From positions 1 to 48,973 of the forward strand of contig JAGAXW010000002.1 of assembly GCA_017847725.1 (NCBI GenBank): 48,973 nt of DNA, given 5' to 3'. The stretch's first letter is position 1. Each line of letters opens with the position of its first letter. The position numbers were made by a program, and so were the translations under genes. Of this stretch, positions 41,229 to 48,973 are shown piece by piece. Below the pieces are notes generated by a model. The model was given only the letters and a program-made list of their open reading frames with translations, did not search any database and was not told where the DNA came from. Source of the stretch: Prevotella sp. Lineage in GTDB: Bacteria; Bacteroidota; Bacteroidia; Bacteroidales; Bacteroidaceae.

Positions 41229-42023
41229 TTACTTCTGATTTTGTACTTGCATTGCCTGAATCATGCGGGCATAAATCTTGTTGAGCTCGACTATCTGCTC
41301 TGCCATGTGACGCGTCTGCTCGTTGATTTCGTCGATGGTGCTAATCTGGGCGCTGGCGCTCTTGAGCTGCATTTCATAGACTCGGCTGATGCCTGTCAGC
41401 GTGCGGTTCAGGTTGTCCATTTCCTCAGAGTCGCGCGTCAGGCGCTGGCTCTGCTCGGATACCTTCTGCAGCATCTCCGTCAGGCGGTTCAGCTCGTCAA
41501 CATAGTTAGACGTGGCATCCTTCAGCTCTTCAGCCATAGGCAACGCATCAACCTGCGGGGCAGCAGGCACGACTGTTCCACCACCGAAGGTGATAGGATT
41601 GCCCTCCCAACGGGCTGCCTCGCCACCATTGCCGACAACACCACCGACAGCAGCACTGCCACCAACAGGAGCACCGCCGCCGACTGCAGCGCCACCACCA
41701 CCACCGATGATAACGGTGCCTCCTCCTGCTACAGCCGCATGCTCGGAGGATTCGTCGCCCACATGGATGTCGAGCTCCATACCGTCTGTCGTCTTGTCAA
41801 AGGGACGGTCGAAGGCTGAGAGGAAGAAGACGACCACCTCGGTTCCCATACCTAAGAAAAGGAAGAAGTTGGCACCAGGCAGGTGGGTAAGTTTGAAGAG
41901 TGTACCTAAGATAACGATAGAAGCACCCCAGCTGTATGCATAATTCAAGAACGTCTGTCCCGGCACACTGTCCATCCACTTCTGCAAGCGATAGACCACA
42001 TTCAGTTTGCTATATGTTGTCAT
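41229..42023 (-). CDS. porL: Type IX secretion motor protein PorL (GldL)
   Basis: 264 residues. Two membrane helices (about 25-46 and 50-71); the second has a glutamate (GMGTEVVVFFLSA, E62) in the position of the proton-binding residue of GldL. Then, at about residues 97-160, comes an unusual Gly/Ala/Val-rich linker (GGGTVIIGGGGGAAVGGGAP and onward), followed by a helical cytoplasmic tail (ATSNYVDELNRLTEMLQKVSEQ). PorL is the stator of the PorLM motor. Its start abuts the porK stop (shared base at 42023), so the two are translationally coupled. Confidence 0.94.
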   Translation of the reverse strand: MTTYSKLNVVYRLQKWMDSVPGQTFLNYAYSWGASIVILGTLFKLTHLPGANFFLFLGMGTEVVVFFLSAFDRPFDKTTDGMELDIHVGDESSEHAAVAGGGTVIIGGGGGAAVGGGAPVGGSAAVGGVVGNGGEAARWEGNPITFGGGTVVPAAPQVDALPMAEELKDATSNYVDELNRLTEMLQKVSEQSQRLTRDSEEMDNLNRTLTGISRVYEMQLKSASAQISTIDEINEQTRHMAEQIVELNKIYARMIQAMQVQNQK

Positions 42024-43471
42024 TATTTCTTTCCTTTCTTGATTTTTATCTTGTCACTCGTAGTATTGGCCAGACTGCGCACACAGCGGAATCCAATATA
42101 TGAGCGGGGCTGATTCTGGTATTCGTAGGAGCGCCATGCGGAACGGATATAGCTCTCCGGGTCTTTCCACGAACCGCCGCGCACACTCTTTTTCTTGAGT
42201 CGATACGGGTCTTCCTTGGCAGCATTGTATTTCAGCTGGGGATTGATGTCGTTCATCGCCTCGACGCCGGCTTCTGTATATACCGTGCTGCACCACTCGG
42301 CCACATTACCCGCCATATCATACAAGCCATTGCTATTGGCAGCATAGATGCCTGTACGACTGGTGATGAGATTGCCGTCTTTGGTGTAGTTGCCATTGTC
42401 GGGCTTGAAATTGGCGAAGAAACAGCCATTACCATTTACCACATCCTGGTTCTCCCAGGGAAATTCGTTCTGGTCTTTGCCACGGGCAGCAAACTCCCAC
42501 TCTGCCTCGGTCGGCAGGCGGTAGCGCTGGATGAAGCGGGCGGCTCCTCCCAAGCCACGCAGCAGGAACTCTGTGCGCCAGGCGCAGAAGGCATTTGCCT
42601 GCTCCCACGTGATTCCCACAACAGGATAGTCGTTATAGGCCGCATTGCTGAAGTAATAGCGCATATAGCTCTCATTCTCGGCATTGGGGAAGTCGTTGAC
42701 CCAGCAGGTTGTGTCGGGGTAGATATTGACGATGTACGTATTGAGGAAATCCCACGGACCGGTATGCTGACGGTTAATGGTCTCACGTACTATCTGGCCC
42801 TCGTCATTGATGTAGGCGGTGTCCTTGGATATCCAGATCTGTTCGTTGGCATTGGGACGAACATCTGTATTGAGGATGCGCTCTTCGGGATTCAGACGGT
42901 ACTTGCGCTTGGCAGCCTCTGTGTAGTCATAAATCTCGTAACGATAGTTCATCTGACGCCAGTCAAGCATCTTCTCACCCGTAACAGGATTGATGACATA
43001 CAGGCTTTCGATGGCACGCTGTTCGTCCTCATTGGGCTTGCGGGGCAGTGCTTTCTTCCAGTTAAGATACGGCTTGACGGGGTCGCCATTCTTGTCTTCC
43101 TCTATCTTATAGCTTTCGTCGCCACCATAAGCGGGATCTGCCAGACGCTCACGAAGAATAGAGTCGCGAACATAGTTGACAAACTGACGGTACATCGAAT
43201 TGGTGACCTCACGTTCATCCATCCAGAAGCCCTCAACCGATATGTCTCTTACTGGCGTCTGTTTTCCCCACAAGGTATCTTGACTATCGATACCCATCTT
43301 CAGATGACCGCGCTTGATAAGGGTCATCCCATAAGGAGTGGGCTCAACAAAGGCACGCCCACTCACGCCTGTCACCTCTCCACCCGACGAGGAGACATGC
43401 TTGCCACCAAAACAGGATGACAGCAAGACAACCGCCACGGAACAGAGTGATATACATAGAACCTTTTTCAT
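42023..43471 (-). CDS. porK: Type IX secretion lipoprotein PorK (GldK)
   Basis: 482 residues with lipoprotein signal (MKKVLCISLCSVAVVLLSSC, lipidated C20). The body is a formylglycine-generating-enzyme-like (SUMF1) fold: VEGFWMDEREVTNSMYRQFV, WEQANAFCAWRTEFL, YRLPTEAEWEFAARG, NGLYDMAGNVAEWCS and RGGSWKDPESYIRSAWR near the C-terminus. PorK anchors the PorN ring to the outer membrane. The gene is 10 nt downstream of porP. Confidence 0.95.
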   Translation of the reverse strand: MKKVLCISLCSVAVVLLSSCFGGKHVSSSGGEVTGVSGRAFVEPTPYGMTLIKRGHLKMGIDSQDTLWGKQTPVRDISVEGFWMDEREVTNSMYRQFVNYVRDSILRERLADPAYGGDESYKIEEDKNGDPVKPYLNWKKALPRKPNEDEQRAIESLYVINPVTGEKMLDWRQMNYRYEIYDYTEAAKRKYRLNPEERILNTDVRPNANEQIWISKDTAYINDEGQIVRETINRQHTGPWDFLNTYIVNIYPDTTCWVNDFPNAENESYMRYYFSNAAYNDYPVVGITWEQANAFCAWRTEFLLRGLGGAARFIQRYRLPTEAEWEFAARGKDQNEFPWENQDVVNGNGCFFANFKPDNGNYTKDGNLITSRTGIYAANSNGLYDMAGNVAEWCSTVYTEAGVEAMNDINPQLKYNAAKEDPYRLKKKSVRGGSWKDPESYIRSAWRSYEYQNQPRSYIGFRCVRSLANTTSDKIKIKKGKK

Positions 43472-43481
43472 ATATGCTGAT

Positions 43482-44420
43482 TTATAATATTCTCACACTT
43501 TGATGTCTGTTACGTCCCTTTTTGAAAAGGTTTATATCCATTTGATATCCTACAAAAAGCTCATGACTGCCGTTTCCGAACTTGAGCGTCGAGGTGTATA
43601 TCTCATAGCTGTAGCCCAGACGGATGCCATGGAAATTGCCACCAATCAGCGCTGTCACTGAATTGGCGGGGCTATAGGCCACGCCTGCATAGAGCATCTT
43701 CTTGTCGTGCGTGTACTGAACACGCGTTGTCACATTCATCCGGTAGGTCGTTCCGTCTGTAAACGCCAAAACCGACGGATGTATTGTAAAAAACGGATTT
43801 CTCAACCGAATATTGTATCCGCCTGTCAAATAATACGCCCGTTCTATATGATAAATAGAACGGTCGCCCAGTTCTACCGTAGGAGCGGTGGCATGCAACA
43901 CGGACACGCCGGCATACCAATTGCGGTGTAGATAATAGAGACCTGCAGAGAGGTCGAACGTCATGTCGGTAGCGTCTGACTTGCTGAAGGCGGGGTCTTC
44001 AGGTTCATCCAGATCCACGCCACTGCCTTTGAACTTCTCACTAAGCATACCCATCTGAATACCTCCACTAAGCATACCGCCAAACAGGCGATGCTTGTAG
44101 GCATACTGAAGTACCAGGCGCTGATGGGTAAAAAGTCCAAGCTCGTCACTGACTATCTGCACGCCGGCACCATGATATGCCCTGAATAAATAGAAAGGTA
44201 TATCCGCCCCAATATAAATGGTACGGGGATTGTGCTCAAAACCAGCAAGCGACATCCTGTATGCTCCAGCGATATTCAGCTTCGACTCTTTTCCAACGGC
44301 AGCAGGATTGAAGGTTGGCTCCATCGCCCAATAATGGGAGAAGGAGGGTTCTTGTTGCGCCATCAATTGCAATAAAGGTAGAGTGGCAAACAATAAATAT
44401 ATGTATAGTCGCTTGAGCAC
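43482..44420 (-). CDS. porP: PorP/SprF family type IX secretion outer-membrane protein
   Basis: 312 residues from the GTG at 44420-44418, chosen because it opens a signal peptide (LKRLYIYLLFATLPLLQLMAQ); a TTG seven codons earlier (44441) would add MWSVIYN. The mature part starts QEPSFSHYWAMEPTFNPAAVG, the PorP/SprF signature, and continues as a barrel to SHELFVGYQMDINLFKKGR. In the secretion cluster PorP is the first gene and lies at the outer membrane. Non-ATG starts are uncommon for this gene and make the exact start uncertain. Upstream lies the terminator of the OmpA gene. Confidence 0.9.
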   Translation of the reverse strand: MLKRLYIYLLFATLPLLQLMAQQEPSFSHYWAMEPTFNPAAVGKESKLNIAGAYRMSLAGFEHNPRTIYIGADIPFYLFRAYHGAGVQIVSDELGLFTHQRLVLQYAYKHRLFGGMLSGGIQMGMLSEKFKGSGVDLDEPEDPAFSKSDATDMTFDLSAGLYYLHRNWYAGVSVLHATAPTVELGDRSIYHIERAYYLTGGYNIRLRNPFFTIHPSVLAFTDGTTYRMNVTTRVQYTHDKKMLYAGVAYSPANSVTALIGGNFHGIRLGYSYEIYTSTLKFGNGSHELFVGYQMDINLFKKGRNRHQSVRIL

Positions 44421-44457
44421 GTTATAAATAACGCTCCACAAGATAAATTATTGCATC

Positions 44458-44492
44458 AAAAAAGAATGAGCCTGGAAAAACCAGACTCATTC
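44458..44492 (-). terminator. Terminator of the first OmpA gene
   Basis: Plus-strand GAATGAGCCTGG (44464-44475) pairs with CCAGACTCATTC (44481-44492) around AAAAA, one G-U; the minus strand then runs into six T. Confidence 0.85.
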
Positions 44493-44517
44493 TCTCTTTA
44501 TTTGTCAACTAAATTGA

Positions 44518-45696
44518 TTAGTCCTTGGTAGAATCGTTGAAAGTAGCAACGCGATTGAACTCAACCTGCTCGAAGAGCTTGTCGGTAGCACCGCAACCAA
44601 CGGTGGTCAGACGGTCAGCAGCAATCTTGTACTTCTTAACGAGGACTTTCTTAACAACCTCAGCACGCTTTTCAGAAAGCTTCTGGTTGAACTCAGCCTT
44701 ACCCTCGGGAGAAGCATAACCCTTGATCTCGATCTTAGCCTCGGGATGATTCTTCATGTAGTGAGCAATCAGCTCGATAGGAGCATACTGAGCAGCGTCA
44801 ATAGTGCTCTTGCCCTGACGGAACAGAACGGTGGGCTGCAGGTTTGTAACAGTAGCGGGCTTCTTCTCGACAACCTGAGCGGGCTTGTTCTCGCAATCCT
44901 GGAGAGCCTTCTTCAGACGAGCGATCTCAGCGTCGCGGGCAGCGCACTTCTCATCGCACTGACGACGAGCGTCGTTGATCTGAGCGTTCAGAGCGTCGAT
45001 CTCAGCCTGGTCGCGCAGCTGCTGAACAGCGAAGTTATGAGTACCGTTGCTGGTACCGAACTTGTAGTTAACACCAGCGCTCAGCTGAAGGATACCGTTG
45101 CGGCTGTCGAACTTAGCGTCATGGCCACCGAACTGTGTGCCACGAGCACCATTCTTGCTCCAGAGACCGAAGACGGCAGCGGGCTCGATGTAAACCTGCC
45201 AAGCCTTGTTGGCACCCAGGTTCAGAGCGAAGTCAAGAGCAATCTTGCTGTTGATGGCGTTCACCTTGCTAACACCAAATGCGTGGCTCCAACCGAAACC
45301 ACCGAGAGCGATAATCTCGAAGAAACGGGGCTCACCCTTGTAACCGGCAAAAGCGTTCATCAGGTTTGCAGTACCCATCAGGTCAACGTTGATAGCGTTA
45401 ACGAAAGTCTTAGTACCAAGCATTGACTTAGAGTCTGACTTCGAACCGAAGTACATGTCAGCGTCAGCAGCCAGACCGAAAACGGTGGTCAGGTTCTTAC
45501 CAACACGAACACCCAGCTTGGGAGCAACACCCTTGAAGAAACCATAGTCGCCCCACTTCTGCATGGGAGTAGCGGCACCGGCATTAATACCTACGTACCA
45601 GTTGTCACCAGCCTTGTTAGCGGTAACAGCGGTTTTCTGTGCGGACACAGAAGCTGTCAGCATAGCTGCAGCACAGAGTAAAATTAACTTTTTCAT
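44518..45696 (-). CDS. OmpA family outer-membrane protein, copy 1
   Basis: 392 residues. Start taken at the ATG at 45696, which opens the signal peptide MKKLILLCAAAMLTASVSAQ; the longer frame is leader sequence. An N-terminal barrel (about 30-225), a helical linker (LRDQAEIDALNAQINDARRQ and a cysteine pair), then an OmpA C-terminal peptidoglycan-binding domain (TVLFRQGKSTIDAAQYAP, VEIKGYASPEGKAEFN, RLTTVGCGATDK). The protein links outer membrane to peptidoglycan. Highly regular codon use suggests strong expression. It is 83-90 % or more identical by eye to copy 2, and the central barrel is almost identical at DNA level. A -7 box lies 62 nt upstream. Confidence 0.92.
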   Translation of the reverse strand: MKKLILLCAAAMLTASVSAQKTAVTANKAGDNWYVGINAGAATPMQKWGDYGFFKGVAPKLGVRVGKNLTTVFGLAADADMYFGSKSDSKSMLGTKTFVNAINVDLMGTANLMNAFAGYKGEPRFFEIIALGGFGWSHAFGVSKVNAINSKIALDFALNLGANKAWQVYIEPAAVFGLWSKNGARGTQFGGHDAKFDSRNGILQLSAGVNYKFGTSNGTHNFAVQQLRDQAEIDALNAQINDARRQCDEKCAARDAEIARLKKALQDCENKPAQVVEKKPATVTNLQPTVLFRQGKSTIDAAQYAPIELIAHYMKNHPEAKIEIKGYASPEGKAEFNQKLSEKRAEVVKKVLVKKYKIAADRLTTVGCGATDKLFEQVEFNRVATFNDSTKD

Positions 45697-45757
45697 CTTT
45701 AAAGAATTGATTAAACGAAAATTTTTGTGCAAAATAAATAAAAAAAACAGAATTACG

Positions 45758-45765
45758 CAAATTTA
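45758..45765 (-). promoter_or_regulatory. -7 box of OmpA copy 1
   Basis: Minus-strand TAAATTTG, 61 nt from the ATG, giving a long AT-rich leader typical of highly expressed envelope genes. Confidence 0.45.
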
Positions 45766-45857
45766 TTCTAAATAAAATGCATTTTTAAGGGCAAATAATT
45801 GATTTAGGGCAACATAACGGCAGATTTTTCTGCCTTTTTTACCAATTTTCAAAAATA

Positions 45858-45889
45858 TTGGTGAGCCAAAATAGAATCTGGCTCACCAA
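45858..45889 (-). terminator. Terminator of OmpA copy 2
   Basis: TTGGTGAGCC (45858-45867) pairs with GGCTCACCAA (45880-45889); on the minus strand TATTTTTGAAAA follows. Confidence 0.75.
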
Positions 45890-45912
45890 CCCTTAGACAT
45901 ACCTATTTATAC

Positions 45913-47076
45913 TTATTTGTCAGTAAAAGTAGCTACGCGATTGAACTCAACCTGCTCGAAGAGCTTGTCGGTAGCACCGCAACCAACGGTGGTCAGACGG
46001 TCGGCAGCAATCTTGTACTTCTTAACAAGAGCGTTCTTAACAGCTTCAGCACGCTTCTCAGAAAGCTTCTGGTTGAACTCAGCCTTACCCTCGGGAGAAG
46101 CATAACCCTTGATCTCGACCTTAACGTCGGGGTTGTTCTTCATGTAGTGAGCAATCTGCTCGATAGGAGCATACTGAGCAGCGTCAATCTTGCTCTTGCC
46201 CTGACGGAACAGAACGGTGGGCTGCAGCGTGGTCTCGGCAGGCTTCTCAACAACCTGAGCGGGTTTGTTCTCGCAATCCTGGAGAGCTTTCTTCAGACGG
46301 GCAATCTCAGCGTCGCGGGCAGCGCACTTCTCATCGCACTGACGACGAGCGTCGTTGATCTGAGCGTTCAGAGCGTCAATCTCAGCCTGATCGCGCAGCT
46401 GCTCAACGGCAAAGTTGTGAGTACCGTTGCTGGTACCGAACTTGTAGTTAACACCAGCGCTCAGCTGAAGAATACCGTTACGGCTGTCGAACTTAGCCTC
46501 ATGACCACCCAGCTGTGTGCCATAAGCGCCGCCCTTGCTCCAAAGACCAAAGACAGCAGCGGGCTCGATGTAAACCTGCCAAGCCTTGTTGGCACCCAGG
46601 TTCAGAGCGAAGTCAAGAGCAATCTTGCTGTTGATGGAGTTCACCTTGCTAACACCAAATGCGTGGCTCCAACCGAAACCACCGAGAGCGATAATCTCGA
46701 AGAAACGGGGCTCACCCTTGTAACCGGCAAAAGCGTTCATCAGGTTTGCAGTACCCATCAGGTCAAGGTTGATAGCGTTGACGAAAGTCTTAGTACCAAG
46801 CATTGACTTAGAGTCTGTCTTAGAACCGAAGTACATGTCAGCGTCAGCAGCCAGACCGAAAACGGTGGTCAGGTTCTTACCAACACGAACACCCAGCTTG
46901 GGAGCAACACCCTTGAAGAAACCATAGTCGCCCCACTTCTGCATGGGAGTAGCAGCACCGGCATTAATGCCTACGTACCAGTTGTCACCAGCCTTGTTAG
47001 CAGTAACAACTGTTTTCTGTGCAAAAACAGAAGCTGTCAGCATAGCTGCAGCCAACGTTACAAATAACTTTTTCAT
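45913..47076 (-). CDS. OmpA family outer-membrane protein, copy 2
   Basis: 387 residues, same build as copy 1: signal peptide MKKLFVTLAAAMLTASVFAQ, barrel with GDNWYVGINAGAATPMQKW, helical linker, and peptidoglycan-binding C-terminus ending VATFTDK. From about 46560 to 46970 the DNA matches 45180-45590 at a constant 1380-nt offset with only a few differences, while the 5' leader, terminator and the linker diverge. The copy has its own terminator and an AT-rich leader of about 60 nt, so the two genes can be regulated separately. Confidence 0.92.
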   Translation of the reverse strand: MKKLFVTLAAAMLTASVFAQKTVVTANKAGDNWYVGINAGAATPMQKWGDYGFFKGVAPKLGVRVGKNLTTVFGLAADADMYFGSKTDSKSMLGTKTFVNAINLDLMGTANLMNAFAGYKGEPRFFEIIALGGFGWSHAFGVSKVNSINSKIALDFALNLGANKAWQVYIEPAAVFGLWSKGGAYGTQLGGHEAKFDSRNGILQLSAGVNYKFGTSNGTHNFAVEQLRDQAEIDALNAQINDARRQCDEKCAARDAEIARLKKALQDCENKPAQVVEKPAETTLQPTVLFRQGKSKIDAAQYAPIEQIAHYMKNNPDVKVEIKGYASPEGKAEFNQKLSEKRAEAVKNALVKKYKIAADRLTTVGCGATDKLFEQVEFNRVATFTDK

Positions 47077-47142
47077 CCTTTCTCTTTTTTAAAAAACTAG
47101 TTCTCTAAATTTAAAATATAAAGTATTCGCATACTTCTACTA

Positions 47143-47364
47143 CTAATACTCATCCTCGTTGAAGAGGAAGTCCTCTTTGGTAGGATAGTCTGGCCATATT
47201 TCCTCTATACTCTCATAGACGTCGCCCTCATCCTCGATTTCCTGAAGATTTTCCAAGACCTCAAGCGGTGCGCCCGAACGAATAGCATAGTCTATCAACT
47301 CATCCTTGGTTGCGGGCCAGGGAGCATCTTCCAATTTTGAAGCTAATTCAAGTGTCCAATACAT
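47143..47364 (-). CDS. DUF2795 family small protein
   Basis: 73 residues, acidic (WTLELASKLEDAPWPATKDELIDYAIRSGAPLEVLENLQ, then a run of Glu/Asp). It matches the short Bacteroidota DUF2795 proteins; function is unknown. The ATG at 47364 is preceded by its own -7 box (TACTTTTG, minus, 47397-47404), which separates it from the adenosyltransferase gene 52 nt upstream. Confidence 0.82.
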   Translation of the reverse strand: MYWTLELASKLEDAPWPATKDELIDYAIRSGAPLEVLENLQEIEDEGDVYESIEEIWPDYPTKEDFLFNEDEY

Positions 47365-47396
47365 ATCTTACGATTATTATTTACTGAATTTGCCCG

Positions 47397-47404
47397 CAAA
47401 AGTA
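47397..47404 (-). promoter_or_regulatory. -7 box of the DUF2795 gene
   Basis: Minus-strand TACTTTTG, 32 nt from the ATG. Confidence 0.5.
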
Positions 47405-47416
47405 ATATTTTTTTTC

Positions 47417-47980
47417 TTAATGACAAGCATTCTGCCAAATTTTTTCACTTTTTCCTGCAATAAAGTTTATTTTTTTTGCCAACGCGAAAAGATAATCGCT
47501 CAAACGGTTCATATATTGCTGTACTTCTGGAGTAACAACAGCCTCTTCTGAAAGAGCAACGATTCGACGCTCAGCTCGTCTGCAGACAGTACGACACACA
47601 TGGCACTCAGCCGCTTCAACCGTGCCACCCGACAAGATAAACCCCTGGCGCTCCGGCAATTCTGCCATGATTTTGTCAATTTCCACCTCTAACTGTGAAA
47701 TAGCGTTTGTCGGCAGGTATGCTGACGGGTAGAGCTCTGTCTGCTCCTGGTCCGTGGCCAGATTGGTACAAACATTAAATAAGTTATTTTGGATACACTC
47801 CAGCATATCACGCTCGTGCCCCTCGGGCAGCATTGCCGCCAACAAGCCCAAATGTGCACTTAGCTCATCGACGGTTCCGTATGCTTCGAGACGTGTACTG
47901 GCTTTTGAAACACGCTGACCTCCCACAAGAGAAGTCTTCCCCAAATCACCACGACGTGTATAGACCTTTGTTATCTTCAT
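47417..47980 (-). CDS. pduO: Cob(I)alamin adenosyltransferase, PduO type
   Basis: 187 residues. Start MKITKVYTRRGDLGKTSLVGGQRVSK with the ATP-binding TRRGDLGKTSL (8-18), then RLEAYGTVDELSAHLGL, the conserved ILSGGTVEAAECHVCRTVCRRAERR, and MNRLSDYLFALAK. The enzyme transfers adenosyl from ATP to reduced cobalamin to give adenosylcobalamin. This trimeric PduO form is widespread in Bacteroidota that salvage B12. It follows the upstream methyltransferase-like gene by 8 nt and is probably cotranscribed. Confidence 0.93.
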   Translation of the reverse strand: MKITKVYTRRGDLGKTSLVGGQRVSKASTRLEAYGTVDELSAHLGLLAAMLPEGHERDMLECIQNNLFNVCTNLATDQEQTELYPSAYLPTNAISQLEVEIDKIMAELPERQGFILSGGTVEAAECHVCRTVCRRAERRIVALSEEAVVTPEVQQYMNRLSDYLFALAKKINFIAGKSEKIWQNACH

Positions 47981-47988
47981 CGTTTTTA

Positions 47989-48510
47989 TTAAAAGTTAAT
48001 AGTATAATACCTTTTATAATAGTTACCTCTAAAAATCAAAATGCCACAATAATACAGATCGTAGGCCACGCTCACCGCCGGATGGCCTGCAAGCTCGCGC
48101 CATAAGATGTTATTCTGCCAAATTTTTTCAACAACCACGACAGAATTTTCGTTACATCTCGCTATCATCTCTCTACACTGATCTGTATCTTCAATATCTA
48201 TTCGCGCCAACTCTACCTTGTCAGATATGTTGTCGACGAAAGTAATATGCTTGCAGCCAGCCTGCCAATAGCGGAGATACCTGTCGGAAACCATGTATGA
48301 CGGCTGGCGCCAGTTTGCCAAACGGAAATAAAGCCGCCCCAATTTTTCTTCAAGCCAGTCCGCATCCCTTAATTCGTCATAGGCATAATAAGGCCAGTGC
48401 TCATTGATAACGTAGCGCACAAAAGCGTAGTCAATTGGAGAATGGATACCAAAGCCACGACATCTATGAATACGGCTCAGCCAGACGAGCCATTGTTTCA
48501 AGCGATTCAC
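47989..48510 (-). CDS. Methyltransferase-like protein of unknown function
   Basis: 173 residues from the GTG at 48510-48508. The opening (RLKQWLVWLSRIHRCRGFGIHSP) resembles a Bacteroidota family that precedes a SAM-binding Rossmann fold, but the glycine-rich motif expected after YFRLANWRQP is absent: the protein reads MVSDRYLRYWQAG, then FVDNISDKVELARIDIED. It is short for a class I methyltransferase, so it may be degenerate or non-enzymatic. GTG is preferred to ATG further upstream (48579, 48534) because a -7 box (TATCTTTG, 48516-48523) lies 5 nt upstream of it, inside the longer frames. It is 8 nt upstream of pduO. Confidence 0.65.
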   Translation of the reverse strand: MNRLKQWLVWLSRIHRCRGFGIHSPIDYAFVRYVINEHWPYYAYDELRDADWLEEKLGRLYFRLANWRQPSYMVSDRYLRYWQAGCKHITFVDNISDKVELARIDIEDTDQCREMIARCNENSVVVVEKIWQNNILWRELAGHPAVSVAYDLYYCGILIFRGNYYKRYYTINF

Positions 48511-48515
48511 GGCTA

Positions 48516-48523
48516 CAAAGATA
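48516..48523 (-). promoter_or_regulatory. -7 box of the methyltransferase-like gene, leaderless
   Basis: Minus-strand TATCTTTG, 5 nt from the GTG start. Confidence 0.55.
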
Positions 48524-48558
48524 CAACATTTCATCAAGAAACAAGCATGAAAACGGCG

Positions 48559-48598
48559 AAAAAAAAGTAGCCCTGTCATCGCTGTGAAGACAGGGCTA
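48559..48598 (-). terminator. rRNA operon terminator
   Basis: TAGCCCTGTC (48568-48577) pairs with GACAGGGCTA (48589-48598); on the minus strand it is followed by C and eight T. Confidence 0.9.
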
Positions 48599-48610
48599 AC
48601 TCGAGAAAAA

Positions 48611-48720
<110 letters not shown>

Positions 48721-48822
48721 ATATAAGGCTATTGACAAATTACACAAGCAAGATATAGATGTCGACATAACAACACCTGAAAAAATGACTGTATTTCTGC
48801 TCTGCCGTTAAACGGCCGAGCC

Positions 48823-48973
<151 letters not shown>

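Overview
This window looks like a chromosomal segment of a Bacteroidales bacterium, most likely a Prevotella-type gut or oral species. The evidence is a complete core type IX secretion cluster (porP-porK-porL-porM-porN), Bacteroidota-style promoters (TAnnTTTG at -7) in front of many genes, families typical of the phylum (DUF3737, DUF4294, family-3 outer-membrane barrels, OmpP1/FadL, PgpH-type HD hydrolase) and Bacteroidota-like 5S and 23S rRNA ends. Most genes are GC-rich (about 55-65 % in the 60-nt lines I counted). Two stretches are clearly poorer in GC: 1 to about 1680, and the restriction-modification island at about 17.2-24.2 kb.

Layout. 1-1.7 kb: AT-richer accessory DNA with the start of an AAA-type ATPase, a family 2 glycosyltransferase, a doubtful 36-residue ORF and an orphan plus-strand terminator. 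1.7-5.2 kb: an operon with stop-start overlaps encoding a DUF3737 beta-helix protein, a MalY/PatB C-S lyase and a GH28 polygalacturonase. 5.3-11.2 kb: an ECF sigma factor, a one-pass membrane protein in the anti-sigma position, a thioredoxin-fold protein without CxxC, and a TonB-receptor-like barrel. 11.2-13.2 kb: xerD divergent from aroQ and an O-methyltransferase. 13.3-16.5 kb: an Lrp/AsnC regulator, a cytoplasmic C26-M19 fusion peptidase and an M28/glutaminyl-cyclase lipoprotein, which together suggest peptide or gamma-glutamyl scavenging. 16.6-17.2 kb: a DUF4294 protein.

17.2-24.2 kb is the most unusual part. A four-gene, minus-strand operon (truncated HTH regulator, type III Res, BRO/DinD-like protein, type III Mod) lies between two identical 16-bp copies of the promoter/start region of the DUF4294 gene. 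The regulator seems to have lost its first helix at the junction and to use the duplicated start codon and -7 box. The central part of mod, which holds the target-recognition region, is sharply AT-richer than the rest of the gene.

24.4-35.6 kb is mostly housekeeping and envelope genes: an HhH-plus-barrel protein, a GT4 glycosyltransferase with a GDP-mannose pyrophosphorylase, tRNA-Leu(CAA) with its own promoter and terminator, waaA with gltX, a PgpH-like HD phosphohydrolase and an OmpP1/FadL porin. 35.6-44.4 kb: priA, then the type IX secretion operon reading right to left (porP, porK, porL, porM, porN, small barrel) and closed by a strong terminator. 44.5-47.1 kb: two nearly identical tandem OmpA-family genes. 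47.1-48.5 kb: a DUF2795 protein, a PduO-type cobalamin adenosyltransferase and a methyltransferase-like protein. 48.56-48.97 kb: the 3' end of an rRNA operon on the minus strand (23S end, 5S, terminator).

No CRISPR array, transposase, integrase other than XerD, or prophage gene was seen. Family names are from recognition of motifs and sequence style; no database search was possible.
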